This document shows positions 37,601 through 49,600 of a DNA stretch of 64,000 nucleotides, in pieces. Under the pieces are notes generated by a model. It was given only the letters and a program-made list of their open reading frames with translations, searched no databases and was not told the origin of the DNA. A program made the translations under genes and the position numbers. Every line of letters begins with the position of its first letter. Positions within the stretch are counted from its first letter, which is position 1. Source of the DNA: Paracyclopina nana (taxonomy: Eukaryota > Arthropoda > Copepoda > Cyclopoida > Cyclopettidae); contig JAGUCH010000001.1 of assembly GCA_019096065.1 (NCBI GenBank), positions 15,066,001 to 15,130,000 on the forward strand, in the 5' to 3' direction.

Positions 37601-39674
37601 CTCAAAGTAAACATTAAGACCGATCATGTTTTTCTCTTGCTCAATGGCAAACAAAGCAATTGATCTCATAAAGTGTACTTACGCGAAGGTCCACGTTTTC
37701 GAGTAGAGGAGGGATGGCAACGACAAAAGTGCACTGCTTAACCAGATGACAAGCAAGAAAATCCTCGCACAAGTCTTGGACATTCTTGGCTTCAAGGGAC
37801 GCACAATGGCTATGTATCTACAAGAGATCGAAGGAACAAAAGCAGATCATAACAGCGCCATGACTTTTCATAGCAGAGTAATAATTTCATTACCTGTCAA
37901 TCGAGATAGCCATTAGCGTGAATACAGACACAGCCACAGACATGTACGCTATAAAGTTGTTGATTGTGCAGTACACTGAGCCAAAAATCCAGTCTCTGAA
38001 AAAAGAATCATGCTCATTAATTTGTAATGAGAGCTAATAAGCCATGATACACTTTTCAAATAAAAGAGAACACAACATTTGCTTTTTTAATTGGCAGATC
38101 GTTATATTTCTTAGTAGCATTACTATCTATCTCAAATCTCAGGAATAGTTCGGAGTAGGCCGATTTGTTGTAACATTAAAAGATGCGTACCTGCTTTTCA
38201 TGAAGATAAAGTTGAAGACTGTGTTTAAGCATGACATCATAAGATCAGCACAGCTCAAGTTCACCAAGAAATAGTTTGTCACATTCTGCATCCGTCTGTG
38301 TCCTGGAAAATTGAAAGGTTTATGGCTTTGAGCATTGCTTCAAAATTAGAGACATCTGTTTGTGCTAGTCTTGGGAGCACTACAGTACAAGTTTCACATT
38401 TCTAATGTTTGTTTCAGACTACTGTATACGCCACAATTAAAGGTCACAAAGCCTCCAATTGCACCAATCAATTTCACCAAAAGAAGAAAAAGCTATACGA
38501 CATTTATTTTGGTAATAAGGAAAAAAAGACTAATATATGTCAATTTATTCAACCTTTCCAATTGCTTAGCGTAGACAGGAAAATTTCCATGACTTAGGCT
38601 TTTTAGACTTGAATACGGTAGAGGGGGCATTTGTCACTTAGGCAACAGCCAATATGGCTAATTGCGTATCAGGGAATCGGAGAAAGCGAGCTCAAATTGG
38701 TTGTGGTTCTTCTATTACCCTTTCTTTAGTTTTTTAGCAAGTCAGCAAAAGCGGAGAGCCAATCGCAACATGATCCCTTTGAAATATCTTACACAATTTA
38801 AGTTAACCAGCAACTAGGCGTTCGGAAATCTGTAATGGACTGAGGCCCTAATACTTGAATAGTTTTTAATTGGCAATTTGTGATAATTTGCAATAAAAAA
38901 TGTAAATCCTTCTTATGCTTCTCACCCTCAACAAATATTTCTTAATATAATCCAGGTTATTATTCCATAGGGCACTCGTAGACCGCAACATATTTCTCTG
39001 CAGTCTCTGCCGTGACCTTTGGTGGCTCTCTCGGATTTAGAAAGCTCTTCTAAACGAGTTGTCGCGATTAAGGCTACAATAAATGCAAAGCCCCTCACGT
39101 TCTCCAAGATCTAGCGATTAATTTGAGCCACTTACCAAGAACGATCCAGAAAACGACAAGGTTCCCCACGATGGCACTGACGATCATGATGCTGAAAACC
39201 ACGGTCCAAGCCACATCGGCTGAATATGGCATTCTGAAGGGCTCGGTTGAGCTGCCACCCTCATCCTCTGTGGCAGAAGAGTCCTCGTAGTCCTCGAAGC
39301 TGTCTTCATCTGCCAGGGCAGTGGTTGAAGAAGTCGTGCCATTTGTGGAGAGGAGTTCCAAAAACTTGTCCCTGATTGCGGTGCAATTTGGACCCACTTC
39401 CAACCAAAGGTTTTGCAACTGAGATGCAATATTGGTCTGCGCAAAAAAAAGTTTTTTTTCTGCTCAAGAAGCCTCAGAATTACTCATGATGGATGCTTAA
39501 TTTGATTTTCCTCAAAAAGGGAATTTTAAATTCAAAAACACGTTTTCTTAACCTCGGAAGAAATGCTATATAGCGTTGAGGCAACGCAAAAAGAGGGCTC
39601 ACCGTTTGTAGAAGGGCTCGGTTTGAGGTCTCGAGTGTGACATTTCCGGTGATATTTTGTAAACAAACTTCCAT
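34673..39674 (-). CDS. TkR: Tachykinin/natalisin-type neuropeptide receptor (class A GPCR)
   Basis: Ten exons: 39674-39603, 39436-39136, 38302-38191, 37995-37894, 37817-37683, 37580-37500, 37168-37009, 36600-36404, 35744-35521 and 35199-34673; all phases fit, 636 residues. The N-terminus (about 98 residues) is acidic with N-glycosylation sequons (NITGNVT). Seven membrane segments follow. Landmarks: [15 protein letters not shown] in TM2, DRY at 195-197, CWLPYH in TM6 (336-341) and NPLIYYW in TM7 (377-383). Stretches such as [27 protein letters not shown] in loop 2, SKRKVVKMF before TM6 and [13 protein letters not shown] match, from memory, insect TkR86C and TkR99D receptors, nearer to the former. 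The ligand should be a tachykinin or natalisin C-terminal amidated peptide, signalling through Gq. The C-terminal tail is long, about 250 residues, Ser/Asn-rich, and split over two exons. Confidence 0.92.
38603..39135. other. Intronic sequence of the tachykinin receptor
   Basis: Part of the 833-nt intron 39135-38303 between the TM1 and TM2 exons, AT-rich. Nothing else is recognised. Confidence 0.6.
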
Positions 39675-40685
39675 TGCGCGATGGTAGAGTTGGAATTGCT
39701 GTTTTCTGACACTGCTGCAACAACAACAACAATCAGGGTGAGCTTTCAGTTCCAAATTACAATATCTGCCTAGTTGAGCATGCTTCAATTTTCAGCTCAA
39801 TTAGGCGAGCATATAAAGACACAAAAAATGTGACTAGCTAGCTTTTTAGATGCTAAATTGAGTGGCTAACTTACGGTTAATGACTGCTTTCTCGCGCGTA
39901 ATAGTAGTCAACTTTCCATTTTCACAAGGGGCTAGGTAAAAGCGTGAGAGAAACAAAACAGAAAGTTTCACTCCTGAAGCGCAAAGAAGAACTGATTAGA
40001 CGGCGATAACTTCGATGGACGTTGTTGTGTAGCTGCTGCAGGAGAAAGAGAGCTCTTCGCCACTCGCCCGCCAATTTGCTCTTCTTTTTCTCCAGCGGCT
40101 CTGCGTTATGCCTATGCCACCACTGCTACACACGGGGAAATATGCCTTTTTTGACAAGGCCTGAAATATGGCTGCGGTTGGCATTTTTGACATCAGCCCA
40201 GAGCCAAGATGATTAAGGGTAATGAAGAATGAGGTAGCAATCAATAATAGTTCGTCCATGCTAAATGCACATATATGGGCTAAAATTACCAGAAGCCACT
40301 GAAGTAAGTATGATTGGGCTCTTTACTCTGCGTCGATTAATTCTCGCGAGTACAGCAGGAACTGCAACAACAACAACAAAAAAGACTGAAACTAGGCTAT
40401 GAAAGACGATGATCAGGCCCTAACCATCATTACTCAAAGCTAGATTTATTATCTTGGGCGGAAAGTTCACTGTTGCTAATAAGCAAAAAATCCGTTTCGC
40501 ACCGCACCAATGATGCATGCAACGTTTCTAGGGCACAATTGAAAATGATTCAAAAAGGAATTCGTCACATTAGGTTGCTTTATTGGATCAACTTTTTGAG
40601 GTACAATATGTGTATTCAATATATGCTTGCTTGCTCGCCTTTAGATTATGTTATAAAAAAAGAACAACAGATATATAGATCATAA
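39675..40685. other. Intergenic region, receptor upstream and Unc-89 3' UTR
   Basis: Contains the likely 5' UTR and promoter of the receptor (upstream of 39674) and the 3' UTR of Unc-89, with a minus-strand AATAAA (plus TTTATT at 40579-40584) about 100 bases past its stop. Confidence 0.5.
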
Positions 40686-43600
40686 TTATAACACCCTTGA
40701 GATAAAAGTGGCACTGTCCATTTCCATTTGCGGCCTGTTTCGGTGATATTCGTTGGAGAATTTCTGCAATAAAGAAAGAAAGAAAGGGATATCATTTTAA
40801 TCTCAGCCGTCAAGACAAATGGTGGACATCAAAGAAAAGCTTTCCCATATTTTTTGCGTTACGTAAACTGCAGCAGCATAGAAGTTTGCCACATAGGGCC
40901 AATATTTAATGTTTGTAACAGCTTCATCCTAACCACCAAAGAAAATAGAAATTTACCTGAATCCGATTTGTGGTGAAGTGGGCTCTCTCCCTTTTCTTCA
41001 GCATGTAGTCTGAAGGATTCAGCCAACGGTGATTTTGAACCTCTTCGAGAGTAGGACGTTTCCTTTTAGATGGCAAAAATAATTATTACAGCCTTTAGAG
41101 CCATGAGTGACATCATATTTACCATGGAGCCCTCTTGAAGATCCACATGAGTAATCTGGTGGCCTCCATGGTGACCTCGTTGTAGAGCCACTCAAACTTG
41201 AATTTCACGTCCAAAATATTGGACTTGGTCTCCTCGGCTGTTTCACCCTTGAAGGGAAGCTGTCCTGACAAGAGGACATACAAAAGAACGCCCAAGCTCC
41301 AAATGTCAGATTGGGGGAAGGCTTGAGCTTCTTCGAGGATTTCTGGAGCTGTAAAAAAACAATTAAAATTTTGAAAAATAATTCAAAACACGTTTATATG
41401 AGGTTTCACGAGGTGTTGAAATACTCCCCTGTGCTATGCAGTGAGGATCATTCGCAGCTTAGTATTACGTGCTTGCGGAAAGGTCTCCTCGATTGTATTT
41501 GCATTTATGTAAGCTCGTTGAGTAGTAGTTGATGCAGCCGCTTATAATCAAAAGGCACTTTGAAACTGCTTTACAGACAAGAGGCAAGGTAGGACTGGAA
41601 AGTTTTTTTACGCACTAATTGCAATGGAAGTTTACCCTAATCTAGCAGAGCTTTAGCTCTTGATTTTTCACATGAAAGCAAATTTAAAAAAATATAAGCT
41701 GAAATCCGATTAGAGAAGCAAACTCATCTTGCTTAAACAGCGCAAGAAGTTGAAAATGGCATTGAAACCCATTCATAAAGGACCGTAGCATACTATACAG
41801 CCATTCGTTTAATTTAGCTAATCTCAAATTCGCATTCACTGGTTGAGAGGCTTTCTCATTCACTAAAACGATTTTCTTTGCATGTTGGCTCAACTTAATT
41901 GCTCTCTGAATTTGAGGAAAAAGCTTTCGCTTTAATCAACTTTTGAGATTTCCCAAGAACTCTTAATTGATTTTTACCTGCGTAGTCAAAGTTGTAAGTT
42001 CCCTTGATTTGAGTTCCACTTTTAGCAACAGTTTGAGTTGTTTCGAAATTGGCCAATTTGACCTGGACAGTTTTTCCGAGGCTGCGTCCTGAACAAACCA
42101 GGACATTGCAAGGTTCAAGGTTCAAATAAACTCGGCCTCGCCATTGAATATAATCCAGGGCATCGAGGATTTGTAGGGTGATGTCAGCCACCATCTGCTC
42201 GGTGTACTTTGATTTTTCTGCCAAATACGATGCAACATCCGTTCCTGGCAAGGAATCGAATTTCAAAAGGCACATCTTGTCAGTTTCATATGCCTCCAAG
42301 AGAGAAACCTGGATTGAAAAGACAGTTATTAATAAGGCAACGGACAATTTACCACAGTCACGTACAATTTTCTCATGTTTGAGAGTTTTCAGATTTTTGA
42401 ACTCCCTTTTGGACGTCTCATCTCCTTCTGCATCGGACTTGTCGAAAATCTTAACACTGCAGATTTTGCCTCCGTGGTTGACATTGGCAGTCACGTTGAA
42501 CCGACCTTTGAAGAGGTCGCACAAAAAGTCAACTTCACCTGGGTGTGAAGCGTTGAGCTTCAGTGGTTTTTTCTCGCATTCGTACGACAACGGAGCCTCT
42601 TCAGCATCCAAATTGATATCCTCCTTGGCCTGAAACGAGCGCAATTCTAACGTAACTTCATTTTCCTAAGAATGTATGATGCAATGCAGAGGAAAACCAA
42701 GTTATTTTGGAGCGTATCTAAGCCATTGTTTGCCATATCAAAGAAGCTTAAGTGCATGACTCAAAAGAGCCTGATAATACAAATTCAAAAGCTTTAGTGC
42801 AGGCGAGATCAGTGTGCGTCCAAAGAATACAACAACAGTATTTTTTCGCCTTGCAACATCCCACATTTTCCCCTTTTACCATGGCTCATACTAACTAGCT
42901 TTCAGATAGGCACAAATTACGTGCGTGCCCTAGTGTGGAAACTCTGGTGCCAAGCACTGTTCATTGAACTGGACCTTGACCAATTAAGCTCTCTTAACAA
43001 ACACCAGCTTCATTGCATTTCAGCTATTATTAAAAGCCGCGCATGTAAAAAGGAACTTTAGTTTTTGAGGCAAACCGCTTAGTTTTCATGCAACCGCGGG
43101 AATTTCTGTCTTCTTTTATACAGCCAATTCCAGGTTCGTTTTTAATATGGGGGAAATTACCTGGAGAGCTTGCAAAGCGTCGTAGAACTCGGCCTTGCTT
43201 GCGCCAGTGGAAGGAGTCATGACAATTCCTGAAGGGATCGATGGAATGCTCCAGCCAAACCTGTTTCTGGCCAAAACACGGAATTTGTATCCGTGGGAAG
43301 GTCGAAGATTGTCCACCACATAGTATTCGTGTCGAATATCATCGGCCAGATCAACCCAGTCAATGTCGGTGTCTGAAAGTAATGAATGCTACAATTATCT
43401 AGTAGCACTGCTACGTAATAGGTACACCATTGTGTAACATAATGACAGACAACCATAATTAAGAGCTGACATTGTAATATCGCAATAGGGAAAACCGTGG
43501 CCTGCCTAGCAATACACTATCCTGCTAATATAAAAGCCAAATTGCTGAACATGCTTAATCTACGCTTATTTTGTTATATTTGAATGAGGTCAGCCTGTAT

Positions 43601-46600
43601 TTGAATAGATAGTGCAAAAGCCCTTTGAGCCATAAGAAGAAGCCGGCACTGCAATGCAAAGAATGACAAAGCTCTCTCGATATTGCAGAAACTTGTGACT
43701 AAAAATAGATTTTGGAAAAAAGGCTCTCCTTTTCTTCTTCCGAGTAGAATTAATCTGCTAACTTCCAGAAACGGGAAATCCTGCCGTTCGCACGCTAACT
43801 GCCTCGTATCATGACAGCTGCAATAGTACAACGCTGAAATTAAGTCTTACCAATGTATCCCATTTGGACTTTGTAAGCAATGACGGGAGAATGATTGAGC
43901 TGAGAAGGAGTTTTCCATGAAAGCAGAATGTCGGTATCGGTCATTGCTTCAACTGAGGGACTATCAGGGCTACCAGAAATATCTCCCAGGACAACTCTGA
44001 CAGTAGCAGTGACTTGTCCCAAGGGATTCCTGGCTACGACTTTGTAGAGTCCGGCGTCAGAGGGAGCAGCGGGATTCAAGGTGAAGATAGAGTGTCCATC
44101 TTGAGTGTTAACGATGCTCAGCCTGCATAAAAAGAGCAATTTTAGAGCATGCATTAAATGTTAGCCTAGGGGCAATTTGATCCTTACTTTTAAGGATGGA
44201 CGAACAAAGAAAGGGAATATAGGCCCTGTTAACCTGGTCAGTTATTGGCAATATTATGGCCAAATATTTTTAAAAATGGCCAATTCGCGCATTTTCTCTA
44301 CCGGTAACCGCAAATCCTAGGTAGGCTTTCAATTTCCAAATGCTTCTCAGCTTTTTCTCACACCAGGGTTTATTTTTTCCCGGGAAAAAAAGTGTCACCC
44401 GACTCACTATTAAGCTAAAAGCGATGCCACTCATATTACTTAAAAACTAAGCAGCAAAACCTTTGGCTACTTATTCATACTTTTGTCATTGGTGTTTAAC
44501 CTTAAAAACTCGAATCAATTTTTGGGAACTCGTAAGCCAAACAAGCTAAAACAAGGCAAGGAATTTGGCCAAAGTTCAAAGTGAAACTGCTAGATAGCGT
44601 CGAATTTTTAGGTCGGGATAGTCTTGGAATTTCAAGCTACCAAGGATTTGCGATTACTGGTAGAGAAAAATGAATCCCTACTGCTGAGGCAGTAGGGAAC
44701 CATTATTTTCGCTATTTCCTTAGATTTTGAAGCCACAATCGGCCTAATGCAGCAATTCTTAATCAGGCCATTTAATTTTCAACCTTTTTCAGTTGTTGTA
44801 TTGCATTATAATTTTCGCCTAATAACGGTCATAATCGGCAGGTGAACAGGCCTTAAGGCAGACTTTTTCTTTCTATAGCGGCTGCTAAAGCTGTTGCTCA
44901 AACTATGTTTGTAGGCTTTAGCAAACGATGCCGGTGAGCTAAAATGCAACTCCTCTGCTTAGAAAGCTCTTTCAAATTTAACAACTTTAACAAGAGCCCG
45001 GTACCAACAAGGAAAATCAGCATAGTCAGAAGACATAACTTGACTTTTAAGCATAGTCAGGTCACAGCTAGCTCGCGCGCTCAGCTCGAACTGACTTAAC
45101 TGGTTTACCGTACTATACTATGCTGATATCCCGTGTTGGAACCGGGCTAAGAAAATCCTATCTACACAAGACATGACTAAATCAAAATTCATTCAAAAAA
45201 ATAAATTCCAAGCTTCAAAGTACTTTCAGGAAACGAGAGATATAAGCTTAAATGTGAGTGTGGGAGGCGAATAGAGACAGTTCCTCGAGAAAATACGACT
45301 GATTGTGCGCTCCCAACATCCAATTATGATCAATTAATGTGGATCAATTAGAGAAGGCAATGGCTGATAAAAGTTCGCATAAGTACACTCGTAAACGTAG
45401 TATATGATGAGGAACAAAGACATCTCTACAGAGTCCATTTCCACGAATAAAGGCTCATAAAACCCCATGATAACATACCTGGAATCCTCCATAAAAATAA
45501 GGTCATTCTTCAGCCAATGAATGGCTGCTTTAGGCTCCGAAGCTACAAGACAGGACAGTTGAAGAGGCTCACCCTCAGCCAATGCCACGTCCTTGGGCTT
45601 TTCACGGAAAAATGGGACGACTCCATCGATTACCTCCCTGGTAATGACCTCCTAATAATTGATCAAACAAGGTTATGGAGTTGTTTCTTTTAGATAAGGA
45701 AAAGCTGTAATTGGCCTGAAACTGACATTCGAAAGGAGGGGCCGTAGTTGCGAGTTCGACCCATACAACTATGCGAGCAAGTGCTATCATGATGTAGATA
45801 AAAAGTGGAAGCTCTACTGAGCAAGAGCATGTGTTTCACAAAAATGCGAGTCGTTTACATTATATTAACAGTACTTTAAAAAAACTTTCATTGTAAGCAT
45901 ACCATTTCAAACCAAAAAATTTATGCGATAACAACCGTAAGCATGCCACAATCAAAGACGCAGAAGATAATGAGCCAATTTTTTGATTTATGAACTAGCA
46001 TTTTTATAATTCATGAGATCCACGCTAGGCAAAAGAGTATTGCGCAAAACCTGAGATTATGAAAAAATCTTACGTAAAACATGCTCACATTCAGCAATTT
46101 CTAATTAGGAAAAAAGTTCAGAGAAATATGGCATACCTGAATCTCCACGCTTTCGCCTTCAGTGTTTTTGTGCATTTTGTATACAGAGAAGTCATCCCGA
46201 CCCCAGGCCTCGAGACGACTTTCCCTTTTGGTCGTGGCCTCTTCTTCCATTACGTCGGTGAATCTTCTCCTCTCCTTAATAATAGGAACCTGTAAAAAAG
46301 GAATCACTCAATTCAAATAAGAAGAATCATTTCTTTGTTTTTGCCCCCCAAGGCGAAGATTCATAGCTAGAGATAAATTTTAATTATATACCTTGACATC
46401 TTGGAACTCGGCTGAGTGTTGTTTGGCAACGCTCAAGTACTCTCGAAGCCTCGCAGGGAATCCAGAGTCTTTCACTTGCAGCAAGTAAGTGTCGGGTCCG
46501 TATTGATAGCTTAATGAAAAAAAAGTTAATGTCATGCGTTGATGGCAATTTCAAATGCACACATTCTGACTGAAATGCAATCTTTATAAAGGTACCTGGA

Positions 46601-49600
46601 TGGGTTATCGAAGGTTTCCACAGTATAGCTAGGCCTCCTCCATTCAGTGGCCTCGGGAGCGGGTTTGGGCTCGGGCTCAGGCTCGGGCTCCAGATCGGCG
46701 TCGCCTTGAGGGTAGACCATGCACGAAGGATGAGTAAAGGCTCCAGACAATGGCCGACGGCGGAAAAGATAGTCGCAAGACGCGTTAGCGTACCATTCTC
46801 TGTAAACGATGAACAGCAGCATTCATTACATTGTACTGCGGCAATCGCGTCCCAAGGGTGTACAGCTGGCAACGACTTCATAGCGTACATGCGCATATGA
46901 AAATACTCTCTAAGATATCGAATACCAATCCAAAATTGGCCATTTTCATGAAAGACTATTTTTGAGCTTGGAAACATGATAATTTTAGCTCTATCGGATA
47001 CTCACTTGAGAGTACAGTAGTAGGTTCTGAGCCTCTCTGTGGATATTTGGTACTGCTCGCTGATTTCGATGCCAGGCTGCTTCAAAATTTGCAGCCAAGG
47101 ATGGCTCAAGGCTTGTCGCACGCTCATTCGTTCCTCAGGCTTGTACACGAGCAAATTTGCAACGAAGTGTTTCGCCTCACGGGAGATATTCTGCCACAAC
47201 TCAAAGTCAAAGTCAATGTCGCCCATTTGAATACGCTGCAAGGTTTCACGGTCGTTCTGAAAAATGAGAGGGAATCAATTACGTGCCTCGGAGTACAAGC
47301 AAGCCTCGAAAATCATATTACCTGGCCTCTGAATGGGGAAACTCCAGAGAGCAGCAAGTACGTAATGATTCCCACTGCCCACAAGTCTGAGGCAAACGAG
47401 GCTCCTTCTCCGTTCACAATTTCGGGAGCAACATATTCAGGCTGGCCATATTCCATTTTGACAATGCCAACGATTCGTCTGGCAAGCGAGAAGTCGCAAA
47501 TCTTAATATCCGAGCCACCAGGGCGAGAATAGAGAATATCCAGGGGAGTCAAGCCAAGGTGGCCGATACTCTTGGAATGCATGTATTCGAAGCCCTCGAG
47601 AATTTGCTGGATGATCCTCGCCACCTCGATCTCAGTGATGTATTTATTGGACGTGATGACATCCAGGAGTTCGCCTCCCGTGGCCAATTCGGAGATCAAG
47701 GTCATGCCGTCCTTGTAATCGTACACCTCAACCAATCGAGTTAGCCTAGATTATATTACTATGCATTAGCGGAACGTTGTGAGAAAAGGTAGCTTGCAGT
47801 AGCCTCGGCTTATTCTATTACCCCCGCACAGCAGCCATCGCGTAAAGAAAGTAGAGATTAAGACAGACGCTTATCAATCACGAGAGACACAAAAACACGG
47901 CAAAAGGAAAGCAAGATTTTTCTAAAATAAGGTACCAAGAGTTGCATCCATACAAATTGGTCGTCTAATCCTGATAAGCTCCTTCAACTTGCTGTTGGTC
48001 AATTTGATCTACTTACCGTGGGTGATGCAAGACATTCATCATTTCGAACTCATTCATCATCCACAACTTGTACTGGCCAGATCCATGCATCATTTTGGCA
48101 GCAAAGTTGCCGCCTGTGAATCGATATGGCACCATCACTGGGTTGATGGTTGGAGCTGAGGACTTGACGCCTCTATGAAGCCACCAGTACTTGGACTCAG
48201 CCTCCTCCACGATATGATGGCCAGATTGATCAGCCTCAATTGGCACAATTTGCTGGACGAAGTAAGTGACACCTTGAGTGCCTCGTCCAATTTCCTCGCA
48301 AGAGTGGTAGAACTTTTCAAAACCTTTGGTTCTGGGCACAATTTGCTTGCTACGGCGGTATGTCATCCAGTCGTATTCGAGCTCATCTTCGAGGATTCTC
48401 ACAATTACCGAGTATGAGATAGAGCCGCATAAATTAGAGGCTGTCACGGTGTAAAGGCCTTCATCTTTTGTAATGTAATCTCCGAACCACAAAGTGTGAG
48501 TCTAGAAAGAAGATTTAATCAACGATGAAGATTTTTTCTGCATTATAGCTCTTCACTTGGCTTTCTCCTTCAATTGTAATTGATTTCTTGCTGCAAAGGT
48601 GAACTTCAGATTTTCGTTTTTCCGGGAAAATTTCCTCTTCAATTTACTACGATAGCAACCGATTTTCTGGCTATTGCTGGCATTCTTAAAACATTTGCCA
48701 ACATGTGCAGTCATTTTGGAAAATGAGTATCGGCAATGATTTCATTCATTGTTTAATGTAAGGCTATCTAAACAGGATAGCCTTTTCTTGCGCGCATAGG
48801 AGGCAACAAAGTTGAGCCAAGCACTATGCGCTAGATGGCGTTAAATTCAGATGGATTGACGTCATATTCGCGTGATCGCAGATGCCCCATCTGCCATTTT
48901 GGATAAGAGTCATTACCAGAATTTGATATCAAAAAAAGCCCTAAAGAGCCAGCTGAATAAATTAAAGCAGCCACTTTTACTGCTTAAGCTGATCTGGAAG
49001 CACTTTTAATTGATGCACTAGCAGGCCCAAAAGCAAGCCCAACGCCAGCCTTAAAATTGGCTAACAAGTTGATTATTTAGCAAAGAAGACATTGCAAAAT
49101 GGTAGGATTATAACAAAATCAAATATTTTTTTGGAGCCATACATAAATTGGGCTTGACAAAATGCCTCTTTTATGAATAAATTAAGCAAAACTAAGCATT
49201 TTGCCATCTGACATGGCACACGCAGGCAGCCTTCAGCCATCTGAGAATTTACGCGCTGACCGCTTGGCGAAATATGGGCCGATTTCCAGTGCCCTTACCA
49301 GACCCATTTGCATAATGAAAAATTCACCAACGCAAGCGGCATTGGTAAAGAGATAAAGCGATAAATCGAGAAAACGATAAATATTCGCGCTTAGGTGTGA
49401 AATTTTGCGCTTTATTTTGGTGGTCAATTTCTCGTTTTGCTTTGGGGTAAAACGATAAAATGGAATTATTCTTATCACTCTACAAAGTGAAATTAGTATG
49501 CCATTTGAAAGGCTCACTTTGCTATACCATAGCTCTTTTGTTACTCTATATATGCCCAGGACCCTGGGCATAGGCATGATGACAAGATGCAATTTTTGCA

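Larger units (their letters stand above)
40686..44122 (-). other. Unc-89: Unc-89 exons 27-33: end of Ig19, FN3-2 and pseudokinase PK2
   Basis: Exons: 44122-43851, 43372-43161, 42629-42366, 42308-41978, 41348-41123, 41062-40957 and 40763-40686. FN3-2 runs from SPSVEAMTDTDILLSWKTP to NRFGWSIPS. PK2 has no proper glycine loop (KGRFNVTANVNHG). It keeps a Lys in CSVKIF, has YLNLEPCN in place of HRDLKPEN (catalytic Asp to Asn, Lys to Glu) and ANFE in place of DFG. The C-lobe is conventional (APEIL, DIWSLGVLLYVLLSG, RPTLEEVQNHRWL). It is predicted inactive. Confidence 0.88.
44123..45478. other. Unc-89 intron 26, repeat-bearing
   Basis: This 1.36-kb intron contains a perfect 10-bp stem hairpin at 44675-44698 and a MITE-like element at 44995-45148 (separate entries). 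Confidence 0.6.

Noticed and set aside
42178..42633. Plus-strand open frame of 151 codons
   Set aside because: Antisense shadow of the Unc-89 PK2 exons.
46384..46977. Open frame of 197 codons on the minus strand
   Set aside because: It runs across real Unc-89 exons and the introns between them in other frames; the phase-correct exons explain the region.
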